A stretch of DNA of 10,119 nucleotides from Caryophanales bacterium UBA970 (GTDB lineage: Bacteria; Bacillota_I; Bacilli_A; RFN20; CAG-826): the NCBI GenBank assembly GCA_002292805.1, contig DBCA01000054.1, forward strand, positions 1,152-11,270, read 5' to 3'. Each line of letters begins with the position of its first letter. Within the stretch, counting starts at the first letter, position 1. A program made the translations under genes and the position numbers. Under the pieces are notes generated by a model. The model did no database searches, was not told where the DNA came from, and saw only the letters and a list, made by a program, of their open reading frames with translations. Positions 1 through 6,260 of the stretch are shown piece by piece.

Positions 1-458
1 GGAATCGCATTCCCATCCGCAGCAAAGGTAGGAATCCCGACAAGGTTGATATCCAATTGTTTGGCGAAGGCTAAATAATTTGGATAAAAAGGTTCTGGGG
101 TAAGAATCTCATCCCCAGGATTACAAATCACAAAAAAAGAAAAGAGTAGAGCATCCGTTGCCCCTTGGGTGATTTGAAGATCTGAAAGATCAAATGCATA
201 CCCGTCTTTGGCAAAATATTGTTGAACTGCTTTTAATAACGTTGGATGACCTTGAGAAGGTGCATAGGCAATATGGGGATGTTGATACGCCCGCATCGCC
301 TCAATAAACACCGAAGGTGTGGGTAAATCAGGCTCACCAATGTTCAAATAAAAAACCTTATGACCTGCTGCTTCTGCAGCTTTCGCATAAGGTAATAATT
401 TTCGAATAGGGGAAGGTGGATAAGCATCGGCACGAACGGCGAGGTGAGGTTGTTCCAT
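1..458 (-). CDS. PLP-dependent aminotransferase, class I/II (aspartate aminotransferase type), N-terminal part only
   Basis: I translated this open frame by hand. It starts at ATG 456-458 and runs off the left edge after 152 codons, so the C-terminal part, with the PLP-binding lysine, is not visible. The N-terminus has the block SPIRKLLPYAKAAEAAG, followed by VFYLNIGEPDLPTP, typical of PLP aminotransferases related to aspartate aminotransferase (fold type I). Further on are YAPSQGHPTLLKAV (the Y-x-x-x-x-G substrate/cofactor region), TQGATDALL (phosphate-contact glycine/alanine turn) and the GDEILTPEPFYPNY segment. The family transfers amino groups between amino acids and 2-oxo acids in the cytosol; the exact substrate cannot be read from this part. 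It begins 15 nt after the copZ stop with no clear Shine-Dalgarno sequence, so translation is probably coupled to copZ. No functional link to copper is evident. The family call is secure, the substrate is not. Confidence 0.85.
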   Translation of the reverse strand, partial: MEQPHLAVRADAYPPSPIRKLLPYAKAAEAAGHKVFYLNIGEPDLPTPSVFIEAMRAYQHPHIAYAPSQGHPTLLKAVQQYFAKDGYAFDLSDLQITQGATDALLFSFFVICNPGDEILTPEPFYPNYLAFAKQLDINLVGIPTFAADGNAI

Positions 459-473
459 CAGGAACCCAACTTT

Positions 474-689
474 CTATTTGCTGCCGAGATACTGATAACC
501 AGCACTGACAACCGCTTTTTTAAATGCATCTTCGGTGACGGAGGCTTGTAACATCACTTCTGCTTCTTCGGCCATGAGATTGACTTTGACATTAGCAACG
601 CCAGTGACTTGTTTAAGGGCAGTGGTGACTTTGGCTGCGCAATGCACGCAGGTCATGCCGCCAACGCGTAAGGTTTTAATTTGTGCCAT
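474..689 (-). CDS. copZ: Copper chaperone CopZ (heavy-metal-associated domain protein)
   Basis: This 71-residue protein is a single heavy-metal-associated (HMA) domain. The metal motif GMTCVHC is at residues 11-17, with Cys14 and Cys17 as the expected Cu(I) ligands, and the ferredoxin-like fold is completed by the VANVKVNLMAEEAEV strands. The length matches free CopZ/Atx1-type chaperones of about 70 residues. By family knowledge it carries Cu(I) in the cytosol and hands it to the HMA domain of CopA or to a copper regulator. It lies 16 nt after the copA stop, with a strong ribosome binding site (GAGGAG at 698-703, 8 nt before the ATG). It is almost certainly co-transcribed with copA from the CsoR-type promoter upstream of that gene. 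Tyr65 near the C-terminus (SAGYQYL) is usual for bacterial CopZ. Mercury or another soft metal is possible, but pairing with a Cu(I)-type ATPase favours copper. Confidence 0.93.
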   Translation of the reverse strand: MAQIKTLRVGGMTCVHCAAKVTTALKQVTGVANVKVNLMAEEAEVMLQASVTEDAFKKAVVSAGYQYLGSK

Positions 690-705
690 AAATATTTCTC
701 CTCTT

Positions 706-2925
706 TTATTTTACTCTATTTGGGTTAAATCGACGTAATCGAAGTGCGTTGAGCACAACCGATACTGAGGAGAATGCCATCGCCAAGGCGGCAATCATTG
801 GGGAAAGTAACCATCCCAAGAAGGGAAATAAGACCCCAGCTGCCAAAGGAATAGCGACGATATTATAGATAAATGCCCAGAAAAGATTCGTTTTCATGTT
901 AATCACAACACTCTTCGATAAGGCAAAGGCATAGACAACTTGGCGTAAATCGGATTGTAATAAGACAATATCGGCAGCCTCAATGGCAATATCGGTTCCT
1001 GCCCCAATCGCCATGCCTACATCCGCGCGCATTAACGAAGGCGCGTCATTGATCCCATCTCCGACCATGATCACTTTTCTTCCTTGTTGTTGTAGGTTTG
1101 CAATCACGGCGTCTTTATCTTGAGGCAAGACTTCAGCGATGACTTCATCAATGCCAACTTCATGGGCAATCGAATCGGCCACAGGTTTTAAATCTCCAGT
1201 TAACATGACGAGTTTTTTTCCGAGTTTTTTAAGTCCTTGGATGGCCTCGATGCTAGAAGGTTTCACCGCATCGGCAATCACAAAGTGAGCCATGAGTCCG
1301 TTAGGTCCATTCATCTCAATGATCGTTTTTCCCGTTGATAGGATGCTCCTCAGTTGATCGGTGACGGTTGTAATTTTCGATAAGCGATACGTTTGTTCTT
1401 TTATTTTTCCGCGAACACCCATCCCTGGCACATAGACAAAATCCACCACGGGTAATAGCGCACCTTGATGTTGGTCAACGATGGCTTTGGCAAGTGGATG
1501 TTCAGAATTGGTTTCAATGGAAGCAGCGAGTTGTTGGATCGTCTTTAAAGGGGTGCCATCATGAATGATCGTATCGACCACCACTGGTTTTCCTAATGTG
1601 ATGGTTCCGGTTTTATCCATGACCACGGTATCGATGGTATGTAATTTTTCCATCGCTTCGGCGGATTTAATTAAGATGCCAAGTTCCGCACCTTTACCGG
1701 TGCCCACCAACATCGTCACCGGGGTCGCTAATCCAAGCGCACATGGGCAAGAGATGACTAAAATGGCAATCATGATTTGTAAAGCAAATTCAACGTCGTT
1801 AGTGACCATGAACCAAACCACATACGCGGTCAGGGCAATACCAATGACAATCGGTACAAAGTATCTGGATATTTCATCCGCAAGTTTAGCAAGGGGTGCT
1901 TTGGTTTGACTTGCTTCTTCCACAAGGCGAATGATTTTTGCGATGGTCGTGTCGTCTCCTAGAAACTTCACTTCCACTTCAATGACACCCAATTGATTCA
2001 AAGTTGCAGCAATCACGGAATCACCAACGCGTTTATCAACCGGTAAAGATTCACCAGTGATCGCTGCTTGATTCACGAGTGTTTCACCACTTTTAATCAC
2101 TCCATCCACAGGAATAAGTTCTCCTGGTTTGATGAGGACAACATCGCCGACGACTAATTCACTGACCAATACTTCCTTGATGCCATCCCTGGTTTTTTTC
2201 CAGGCTTGTTTTGGTTTTAAATCGATGAGTTTTTCTAAAGCTCCTAAGGTTTTTTGTTTTGATATTTCTTCTAAATATTTTCCTAAGGTCACCAAGGCTA
2301 AAATCGTCGCGGCGGTTTCTAAATACAATTGATTCATCCACGTTTCGCTTAAGGCCATGTTGTCCGTGGCAAGCCCATAAATAGAGATAAAGGTAACATA
2401 AATACCATAGAGAATCGCGGATCCAGTACCAATGGCAACTAGCGAATCCATGTTGGGATCTCGCTTCCATAAACGTTTCATCCCCACTGAAAAATATCGA
2501 TAATTGACATAGACGATTGGAAGCGTTAATAACCACTGAGTTGTTAAATTACCCACTGTGGTTGTAAAGAATGCTAGGATGGGCAAGCCAAGCATCATGC
2601 TCATGGATACATACATCAAAGGAATTAATAAACTAAATGAAATAATTAAACGACGTTTCATCAAACTACGAGAAATTTTTTGTTGTTTGCGAAATTGTTC
2701 TGGTTGATCTTTAGAAATAAGATTGGCACCATACCCAGCTTCTTTGACTTCTTGAATGATGGTTTGTGGCTTTAAGGAATCTTCATATTCTACTTGCATG
2801 GCATGGGTAATTAAGTTCACATGAACTGTTTTGACCCCAGGAAGCTGGGCAACCGCACGTTGAACGGTCATTTGGCATGTGGCACACGTCATGCCTTCGA
2901 TTTGAAATTGTTGTTTATTCATCAT
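706..2925 (-). CDS. copA: Cu(I)-exporting P1B-type ATPase CopA
   Basis: This 739-residue inner-membrane pump exports Cu(I) using ATP. Domains in order: one N-terminal HMA domain with GMTCATC (residues 11-17; Cys14, Cys17); membrane segments around 95-220; the actuator domain with TGES at 290-293; the transport helix with CPC at 393-395; the phosphorylation loop DKTGT at 437-441 (Asp437 is phosphorylated); SEHPL at 474-478 (the His-Pro of P1B ATPases); TGD at 576-578; and GDGINDAP at 622-629. The last helices carry YN (687-688) and MAFSS (716-720), the Cu(I)-selective signature of the P1B-1 group. It has one HMA domain, where several Bacillota CopA proteins have two. Two adjacent ATGs (2925 and 2922) both suit the ribosome binding site GGAGGGG at 2929-2935; spacing from GGAGG is 5 or 8 nt. 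It is followed by copZ and preceded by a CsoR-like operator. Confidence 0.96.
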   Translation of the reverse strand: MMNKQQFQIEGMTCATCQMTVQRAVAQLPGVKTVHVNLITHAMQVEYEDSLKPQTIIQEVKEAGYGANLISKDQPEQFRKQQKISRSLMKRRLIISFSLLIPLMYVSMSMMLGLPILAFFTTTVGNLTTQWLLTLPIVYVNYRYFSVGMKRLWKRDPNMDSLVAIGTGSAILYGIYVTFISIYGLATDNMALSETWMNQLYLETAATILALVTLGKYLEEISKQKTLGALEKLIDLKPKQAWKKTRDGIKEVLVSELVVGDVVLIKPGELIPVDGVIKSGETLVNQAAITGESLPVDKRVGDSVIAATLNQLGVIEVEVKFLGDDTTIAKIIRLVEEASQTKAPLAKLADEISRYFVPIVIGIALTAYVVWFMVTNDVEFALQIMIAILVISCPCALGLATPVTMLVGTGKGAELGILIKSAEAMEKLHTIDTVVMDKTGTITLGKPVVVDTIIHDGTPLKTIQQLAASIETNSEHPLAKAIVDQHQGALLPVVDFVYVPGMGVRGKIKEQTYRLSKITTVTDQLRSILSTGKTIIEMNGPNGLMAHFVIADAVKPSSIEAIQGLKKLGKKLVMLTGDLKPVADSIAHEVGIDEVIAEVLPQDKDAVIANLQQQGRKVIMVGDGINDAPSLMRADVGMAIGAGTDIAIEAADIVLLQSDLRQVVYAFALSKSVVINMKTNLFWAFIYNIVAIPLAAGVLFPFLGWLLSPMIAALAMAFSSVSVVLNALRLRRFNPNRVK

Positions 2926-2948
2926 ATACCCCTCCTATAGGGGGGTAT
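2926..2948. promoter_or_regulatory. Probable CsoR operator (copper-responsive repressor site) upstream of copA
   Basis: A 23-bp C/G-rich inverted repeat has outer arms ATACCCC (2926-2932) and GGGGTAT (2942-2948), and an inner CCTATAGG palindrome (2934-2941). The inner and outer symmetries are offset by half a base. The TA-CCCC...GGGG-TA pattern is the known operator style of CsoR copper repressors, which leave DNA when they bind Cu(I). The site lies directly between the candidate copA -10 element and the copA start, and covers the ribosome binding site, as expected for repression. The csoR gene itself is not in the window. Confidence 0.8.
2929..2935 (-). promoter_or_regulatory. copA ribosome binding site inside the operator
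   Basis: Read on the minus strand this is GGAGGGG, ending 3 nt before ATG 2925 and 6 nt before ATG 2922. It sits within the right half of the CsoR-like palindrome, so the same bases serve as DNA operator and as mRNA ribosome binding site. Both Met codons remain possible starts. Confidence 0.75.
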
Positions 2949-2952
2949 CCTT

Positions 2953-2981
2953 ATCTTATGCTGAAAGGATCAAAAATACAA
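2953..2981 (-). promoter_or_regulatory. Candidate sigma-A-type promoter for copA-copZ
   Basis: On the minus strand a -35-like TTGTAT (2976-2981) is separated by 17 nt from a -10-like TAAGAT (2953-2958). Matches to TTGACA and TATAAT are 3 of 6 and 4 of 6, so the boxes are weak but the spacing is ideal. Transcription would start around 2945-2947, at the edge of the CsoR-like operator, giving a leader of roughly 20 nt. The position relative to the operator is the main support. Confidence 0.5.
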
Positions 2982-2998
2982 GGTTAACTCTTTAGAAT

Positions 2999-4123
2999 TT
3001 ATTTCTTAGGTATTTGATAATTTGAATAAGACAATAATAAACGCATGACTTTATTCGAAACATTATCAACTTGATAATCTTCCACAGGATGAATAACCTT
3101 ATCCAGCGTACTTTCGAGTAAAGAAATTCCCAACATAACTTTATTCGGATTTAAACCAACCATTGGTGTACTTGCTTCTTCCATCGCTTCCGGACGTTCA
3201 TGGGCATCACGAATATTCAAAGCTCTTAAACCTAGAATTGAAGTTTCTTCGTTGATGGTTCCTGAATCAGAAAGCACCACGCGGGCATGCATTTGTAGCT
3301 TAATATAGTCTGAAAACTTCAGGGGTTTTAAAAGTCTGACAAGAGAATCAAGTTTAATTTGCTTGGAATCTATCATTTTTTTGGTTCTTGGATGGGTGGA
3401 AACAATAATTGGTTGCTTAAAGTCTTTAGCAAGTTGATTTAGAGTATTTATCAAGTGTTGAAAATTAGTATCATCATTGATGTTTTCTTCACGGTGAGCA
3501 GAAACGACAAAATATTTTTTATCTTTAATTTCCAACTGTTCTAAAATTTTGGATTGATCAATCTTGCTTCGGTTACGATCAATCACTTCTTTCATTGGTG
3601 AACCGGTTTTAATAATTCGATCTGCGGGTAAACCTTCTCTTAAAAGGTATTGTCTTGAAAGCGTGGTATATGGCAAGTTGATATCAGAGATATGATCAAC
3701 AATTTTTCGGTTTAGTTCTTCTGGAACACGTTCATCAAACGATCGGTTGCCTGCTTCCATGTGGAAAACAGGAACTTTTTTCCTTTTAGCGGCAAGTGCG
3801 CAAAGAGCAGAGTTGGTGTCACCTAAAACCAAAAAGACATCTGGTTTATGATCGTCTAAAACTTTTTCCATTTTGATTAAAATATTACCAATGGTTGATA
3901 ATGCAGTCTCACCTGCAGCGGCTAAAAATACATTGGGTTTTCTTAGCCCTAAATCTTCGAAGAAAATTTCATTGAGTTCAAAATCATAATTTTGACCGGT
4001 ATGAACCAAGACTTGATCAAACGTTTCTTTTGCACGATCAATGGCCTTAATGACTTCGGATAATCTAATAATCTCTGGTCTCGTGCCAACAACCGTCATC
4101 ACTTTAAGTTTCTTCATATTCAT
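2999..4123 (-). CDS. capG: UDP-N-acetylglucosamine 2-epimerase family enzyme CapG/FnlC (last step to UDP-L-FucNAc)
   Basis: This 374-residue cytosolic enzyme belongs to the non-hydrolysing UDP-GlcNAc 2-epimerase (WecB/MnaA) family. Visible blocks are GTRPEIIR (13-20), HTGQNYD (41-47), VLGDTNSALCAL (99-110), HMEAGNRSFDERVPEE (121-136), HREE (210-213), THPRT (243-247), DSGTINEE (286-293) and ERPEAMEEA (309-317). The HMEAGNR...FDERVPEE block fits the CapG/FnlC subgroup better than plain WecB, which usually reads EAGLRT at this place. With capE and capF directly upstream, the inferred reaction is C2 epimerisation of UDP-2-acetamido-2,6-dideoxy-L-talose to UDP-N-acetyl-L-fucosamine. The start overlaps the capF stop as ATGA (4120-4123). 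A GGAGG at 4128-4132 is only 4 nt from ATG 4123 and 10 nt from a second ATG at 4117, so the protein may begin at either. A ManNAc-forming role is the alternative. Confidence 0.88.
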   Translation of the reverse strand: MNMKKLKVMTVVGTRPEIIRLSEVIKAIDRAKETFDQVLVHTGQNYDFELNEIFFEDLGLRKPNVFLAAAGETALSTIGNILIKMEKVLDDHKPDVFLVLGDTNSALCALAAKRKKVPVFHMEAGNRSFDERVPEELNRKIVDHISDINLPYTTLSRQYLLREGLPADRIIKTGSPMKEVIDRNRSKIDQSKILEQLEIKDKKYFVVSAHREENINDDTNFQHLINTLNQLAKDFKQPIIVSTHPRTKKMIDSKQIKLDSLVRLLKPLKFSDYIKLQMHARVVLSDSGTINEETSILGLRALNIRDAHERPEAMEEASTPMVGLNPNKVMLGISLLESTLDKVIHPVEDYQVDNVSNKVMRLLLSYSNYQIPKK

Positions 4124-5244
4124 TCAACCTCCATTGGGTATGTGTCAGGATTTTGTTTATCGAATAGTTCAGACGCCCACATGATGGTCACCAAATCGTC
4201 CTTACCGACGTTGGTAATATTGTGTATGTAACCAGGTGGTATATCAATCACTTGTAATTTTTGACCACTGACATGATATTCAATCACTTCTTTTGAATTC
4301 ACGAGTCGAAACTTAATTAACCCAGTACCACTAACGACAATAAACTTTTCATTCTTCGTGTGATGATAGTGATTGCCTTTGGTAATACCTGGTTTACTGA
4401 TATTAACAGAAACTTGACCTTCTTGACTTGTCTTCAATAATTCGGTGAAGGAACCACGATGATCGACATTCATCTTTAAATCATAAATAAATGCATGCTC
4501 TTGTAAGTAACTTAAATACGTTGCGTAAAGTTTTTTTGTGATTGGATCGTGTTGATTTTCTAAAGTTAAACTCGTTCGCGAACTTTTAAACCGTTGAAGC
4601 GTTGTCGCTAATTGACCCACAGTGATTTCATATTCTGGAAGTACCCTTAAGATGCCATCAATCGTGGTGACTTTTCCTTCCATGCAACGTAGCATTTCAT
4701 CGACCACATCATCAATATAAATCAAAGAAATTTTAGAATTCTCATCGTTAATTTTGATGGGTAAATCTCGAGAGATGTTATGACAAAAGGTTGCAACCAC
4801 AGAATTGTAATTGGGTTTTGCCCATTTTCCAAAAATATTCGTAAATCGGTATATATAGACTGGATGCTTATGTTTACTAGCAAAAGTTAATAATAAATCT
4901 TCACCTGCTTTTTTACTCAACCCATATGGATTGTTATTCATCGCTTGGATGGATGAAGACACAACCAGAGGGGCCTTTGATTTATGTTTTTCCAATAAAG
5001 TAATTATTTCTGCAATCGTTTGTGTATTGCCAATGACAAATTCTTGAGGATCTTGAGGCCTGTTCACACCGGCAAAGTGAAAAATAAATTGAGCTTTTTT
5101 CACATAAGTTTCATAAGTATGTTTTGATGTTTCTCGGTCAACGAGTAATAAATTTGAAAACCCTAAACCAATCAATCTAGCAATAAGGTTCTTGGCTAAG
5201 AAACCTTTTGATCCGGTAATTAGAATAGAGGCTATTTTTTCCAT
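4120..5244 (-). CDS. capF: Bifunctional UDP-sugar C4-reductase/C3-epimerase CapF (SDR plus cupin)
   Basis: This 374-residue protein has the two-domain layout of CapF. The N-terminal extended short-chain dehydrogenase domain has TGSKGFLAKNL (10-20) for NADPH binding, HFAGVNRP (56-63), SSSIQ (96-100) and the catalytic pair Tyr107/Lys111 (YGLSK). A C-terminal cupin from about residue 255 has HYHHTKNEKF (292-301) and PGYIHNI (337-343), giving likely metal ligands His292, His294, Glu299 and His341. The end, FDKQNPDTYPMEV, is characteristic of the family. In S. aureus the cupin epimerises C3 and the SDR domain reduces C4 of the CapE product, giving UDP-2-acetamido-2,6-dideoxy-L-talose. The third glycine of the usual TGxxGxxG loop is Ala17. 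The gene overlaps the end of capE by 13 nt, with AAGGAAG about 10 nt upstream of the ATG inside capE. It ends in TGA overlapping the capG start, so the trio is translationally coupled. Confidence 0.93.
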   Translation of the reverse strand: MEKIASILITGSKGFLAKNLIARLIGLGFSNLLLVDRETSKHTYETYVKKAQFIFHFAGVNRPQDPQEFVIGNTQTIAEIITLLEKHKSKAPLVVSSSIQAMNNNPYGLSKKAGEDLLLTFASKHKHPVYIYRFTNIFGKWAKPNYNSVVATFCHNISRDLPIKINDENSKISLIYIDDVVDEMLRCMEGKVTTIDGILRVLPEYEITVGQLATTLQRFKSSRTSLTLENQHDPITKKLYATYLSYLQEHAFIYDLKMNVDHRGSFTELLKTSQEGQVSVNISKPGITKGNHYHHTKNEKFIVVSGTGLIKFRLVNSKEVIEYHVSGQKLQVIDIPPGYIHNITNVGKDDLVTIMWASELFDKQNPDTYPMEVE

Positions 5245-6257
5245 CCAGCTAAAGCTTCCTTAACTTCCTCTAAACTTAACAATTTGGTTTTGATTTCGTT
5301 GACATTGAGACGCTTGGTATTGTGAGAATTATATTCTGTGATTGCAGAAAGTTTTGAAGAACCAGAGGAAACATATACATCATAATTAAGGTCTCTATTG
5401 TCTGCAGGAATTCGATAATAATTACCCATGTCTTCACTGACGGCAAACTCTTCCTTGGTCAGTAAGGTTTCATAAAGTTTTTCACCGTGTCTTGTCCCAA
5501 TGACTTGTATTTTGCTCTTGCCAGAAAATAATTCGTTTAAGGCTTTTGCTAAATCTTCTACCGTACTGGCAGGTGCTTTTTGGACCATAATATCACCTTG
5601 TTTACCATGAACAAAAGAATGTAAAACAAGTTCAACTGCTTCTTCAAGTGACATTAAGAATCGAGTCATGTTTGGATCTGTCACAGTGAGTGGTAATCCA
5701 GACTTAATCTGATCGATGAATAATGGAATGACAGATCCTCGTGAAGCCATGACGTTGCCATATCGAGTGCCACAAATTAAGGTTTTTGCTGGATCAATCG
5801 TTCGTGCTTTTGCGATAAATACTTTTTCCATCATCGCTTTGGAAATACCCATGGCGTTGATTGGGTAAACAGCCTTATCTGTGGATAAGCAAATGACTTT
5901 TTTAACACCAGCGCGAATGGCAGCATTAAGGACATTTTCAGTGCCAAGGATATTGGTTCTCACTGCTTCAATTGGGAAGAACTCACAAGAAGGAACTTGT
6001 TTGAGTGCCGCAGCATGGAATACATAATCCACGCCAACCATAGCATCCTCTAATCCACCTTCTTGTCTAACGTCACCGATATAAAATTTAATCTTTGGGT
6101 TTTTATAAAACCTTCTCATGTCCTCTTGTTTTTTCTCATCGCGAGAAAATATCCGAATTTCTTTGATTGAGGTTGATAGGAACCTTTTCATGACCGCATT
6201 ACCAAATGATCCTGTTCCACCTGTAATCAACAACGTCTTGCCATTAAAAATATCCAT
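5232..6257 (-). CDS. capE: UDP-GlcNAc 4,6-dehydratase/5-epimerase CapE (FnlA)
   Basis: This 341-residue soluble extended SDR enzyme is close in length to CapE/FnlA proteins. It carries GGTGSFG (13-19) for NADP binding, HAAALKQVP (81-89), STDKAVYPINAMGISK (125-140) and GTRHGEKLYETLL (254-266). The catalytic Tyr of YxxxK is Met136 here, with Lys140 retained; to my knowledge this Met-xxx-Lys form is usual for CapE. The reaction removes water across C4-C6 of UDP-GlcNAc and inverts C5, giving UDP-2-acetamido-2,6-dideoxy-beta-L-arabino-hex-4-ulose, the first step to UDP-L-FucNAc. The start has a good ribosome binding site: AAAGGGG (6264-6270) sits 6 nt before the ATG and overlaps the stop region of the capD-like gene, 3 nt away. 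FlaA1/PseB-type dehydratase is the nearest alternative, but capF and capG immediately after favour CapE. Confidence 0.92.
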   Translation of the reverse strand: MDIFNGKTLLITGGTGSFGNAVMKRFLSTSIKEIRIFSRDEKKQEDMRRFYKNPKIKFYIGDVRQEGGLEDAMVGVDYVFHAAALKQVPSCEFFPIEAVRTNILGTENVLNAAIRAGVKKVICLSTDKAVYPINAMGISKAMMEKVFIAKARTIDPAKTLICGTRYGNVMASRGSVIPLFIDQIKSGLPLTVTDPNMTRFLMSLEEAVELVLHSFVHGKQGDIMVQKAPASTVEDLAKALNELFSGKSKIQVIGTRHGEKLYETLLTKEEFAVSEDMGNYYRIPADNRDLNYDVYVSSGSSKLSAITEYNSHNTKRLNVNEIKTKLLSLEEVKEALAGWKK

Positions 6258-6260
6258 ACA

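Noticed and set aside
2159..2536. 125-codon minus-strand open frame inside copA in another frame
   Set aside because: The copA frame there encodes conserved ATPase sequence, and the alternative frame shows no recognisable domain or initiation signal.
2982..2990. GTTAAC palindrome just after capG as a terminator
   Set aside because: The symmetric core is only 6 bp with no loop and no T-run, so it cannot form an intrinsic terminator.
4120..4122. Mollicute-type code with TGA as tryptophan
   Set aside because: capF ends at this TGA at the normal family C-terminus (NPDTYPMEV) and the genes use TGG for Trp, so the standard code fits.
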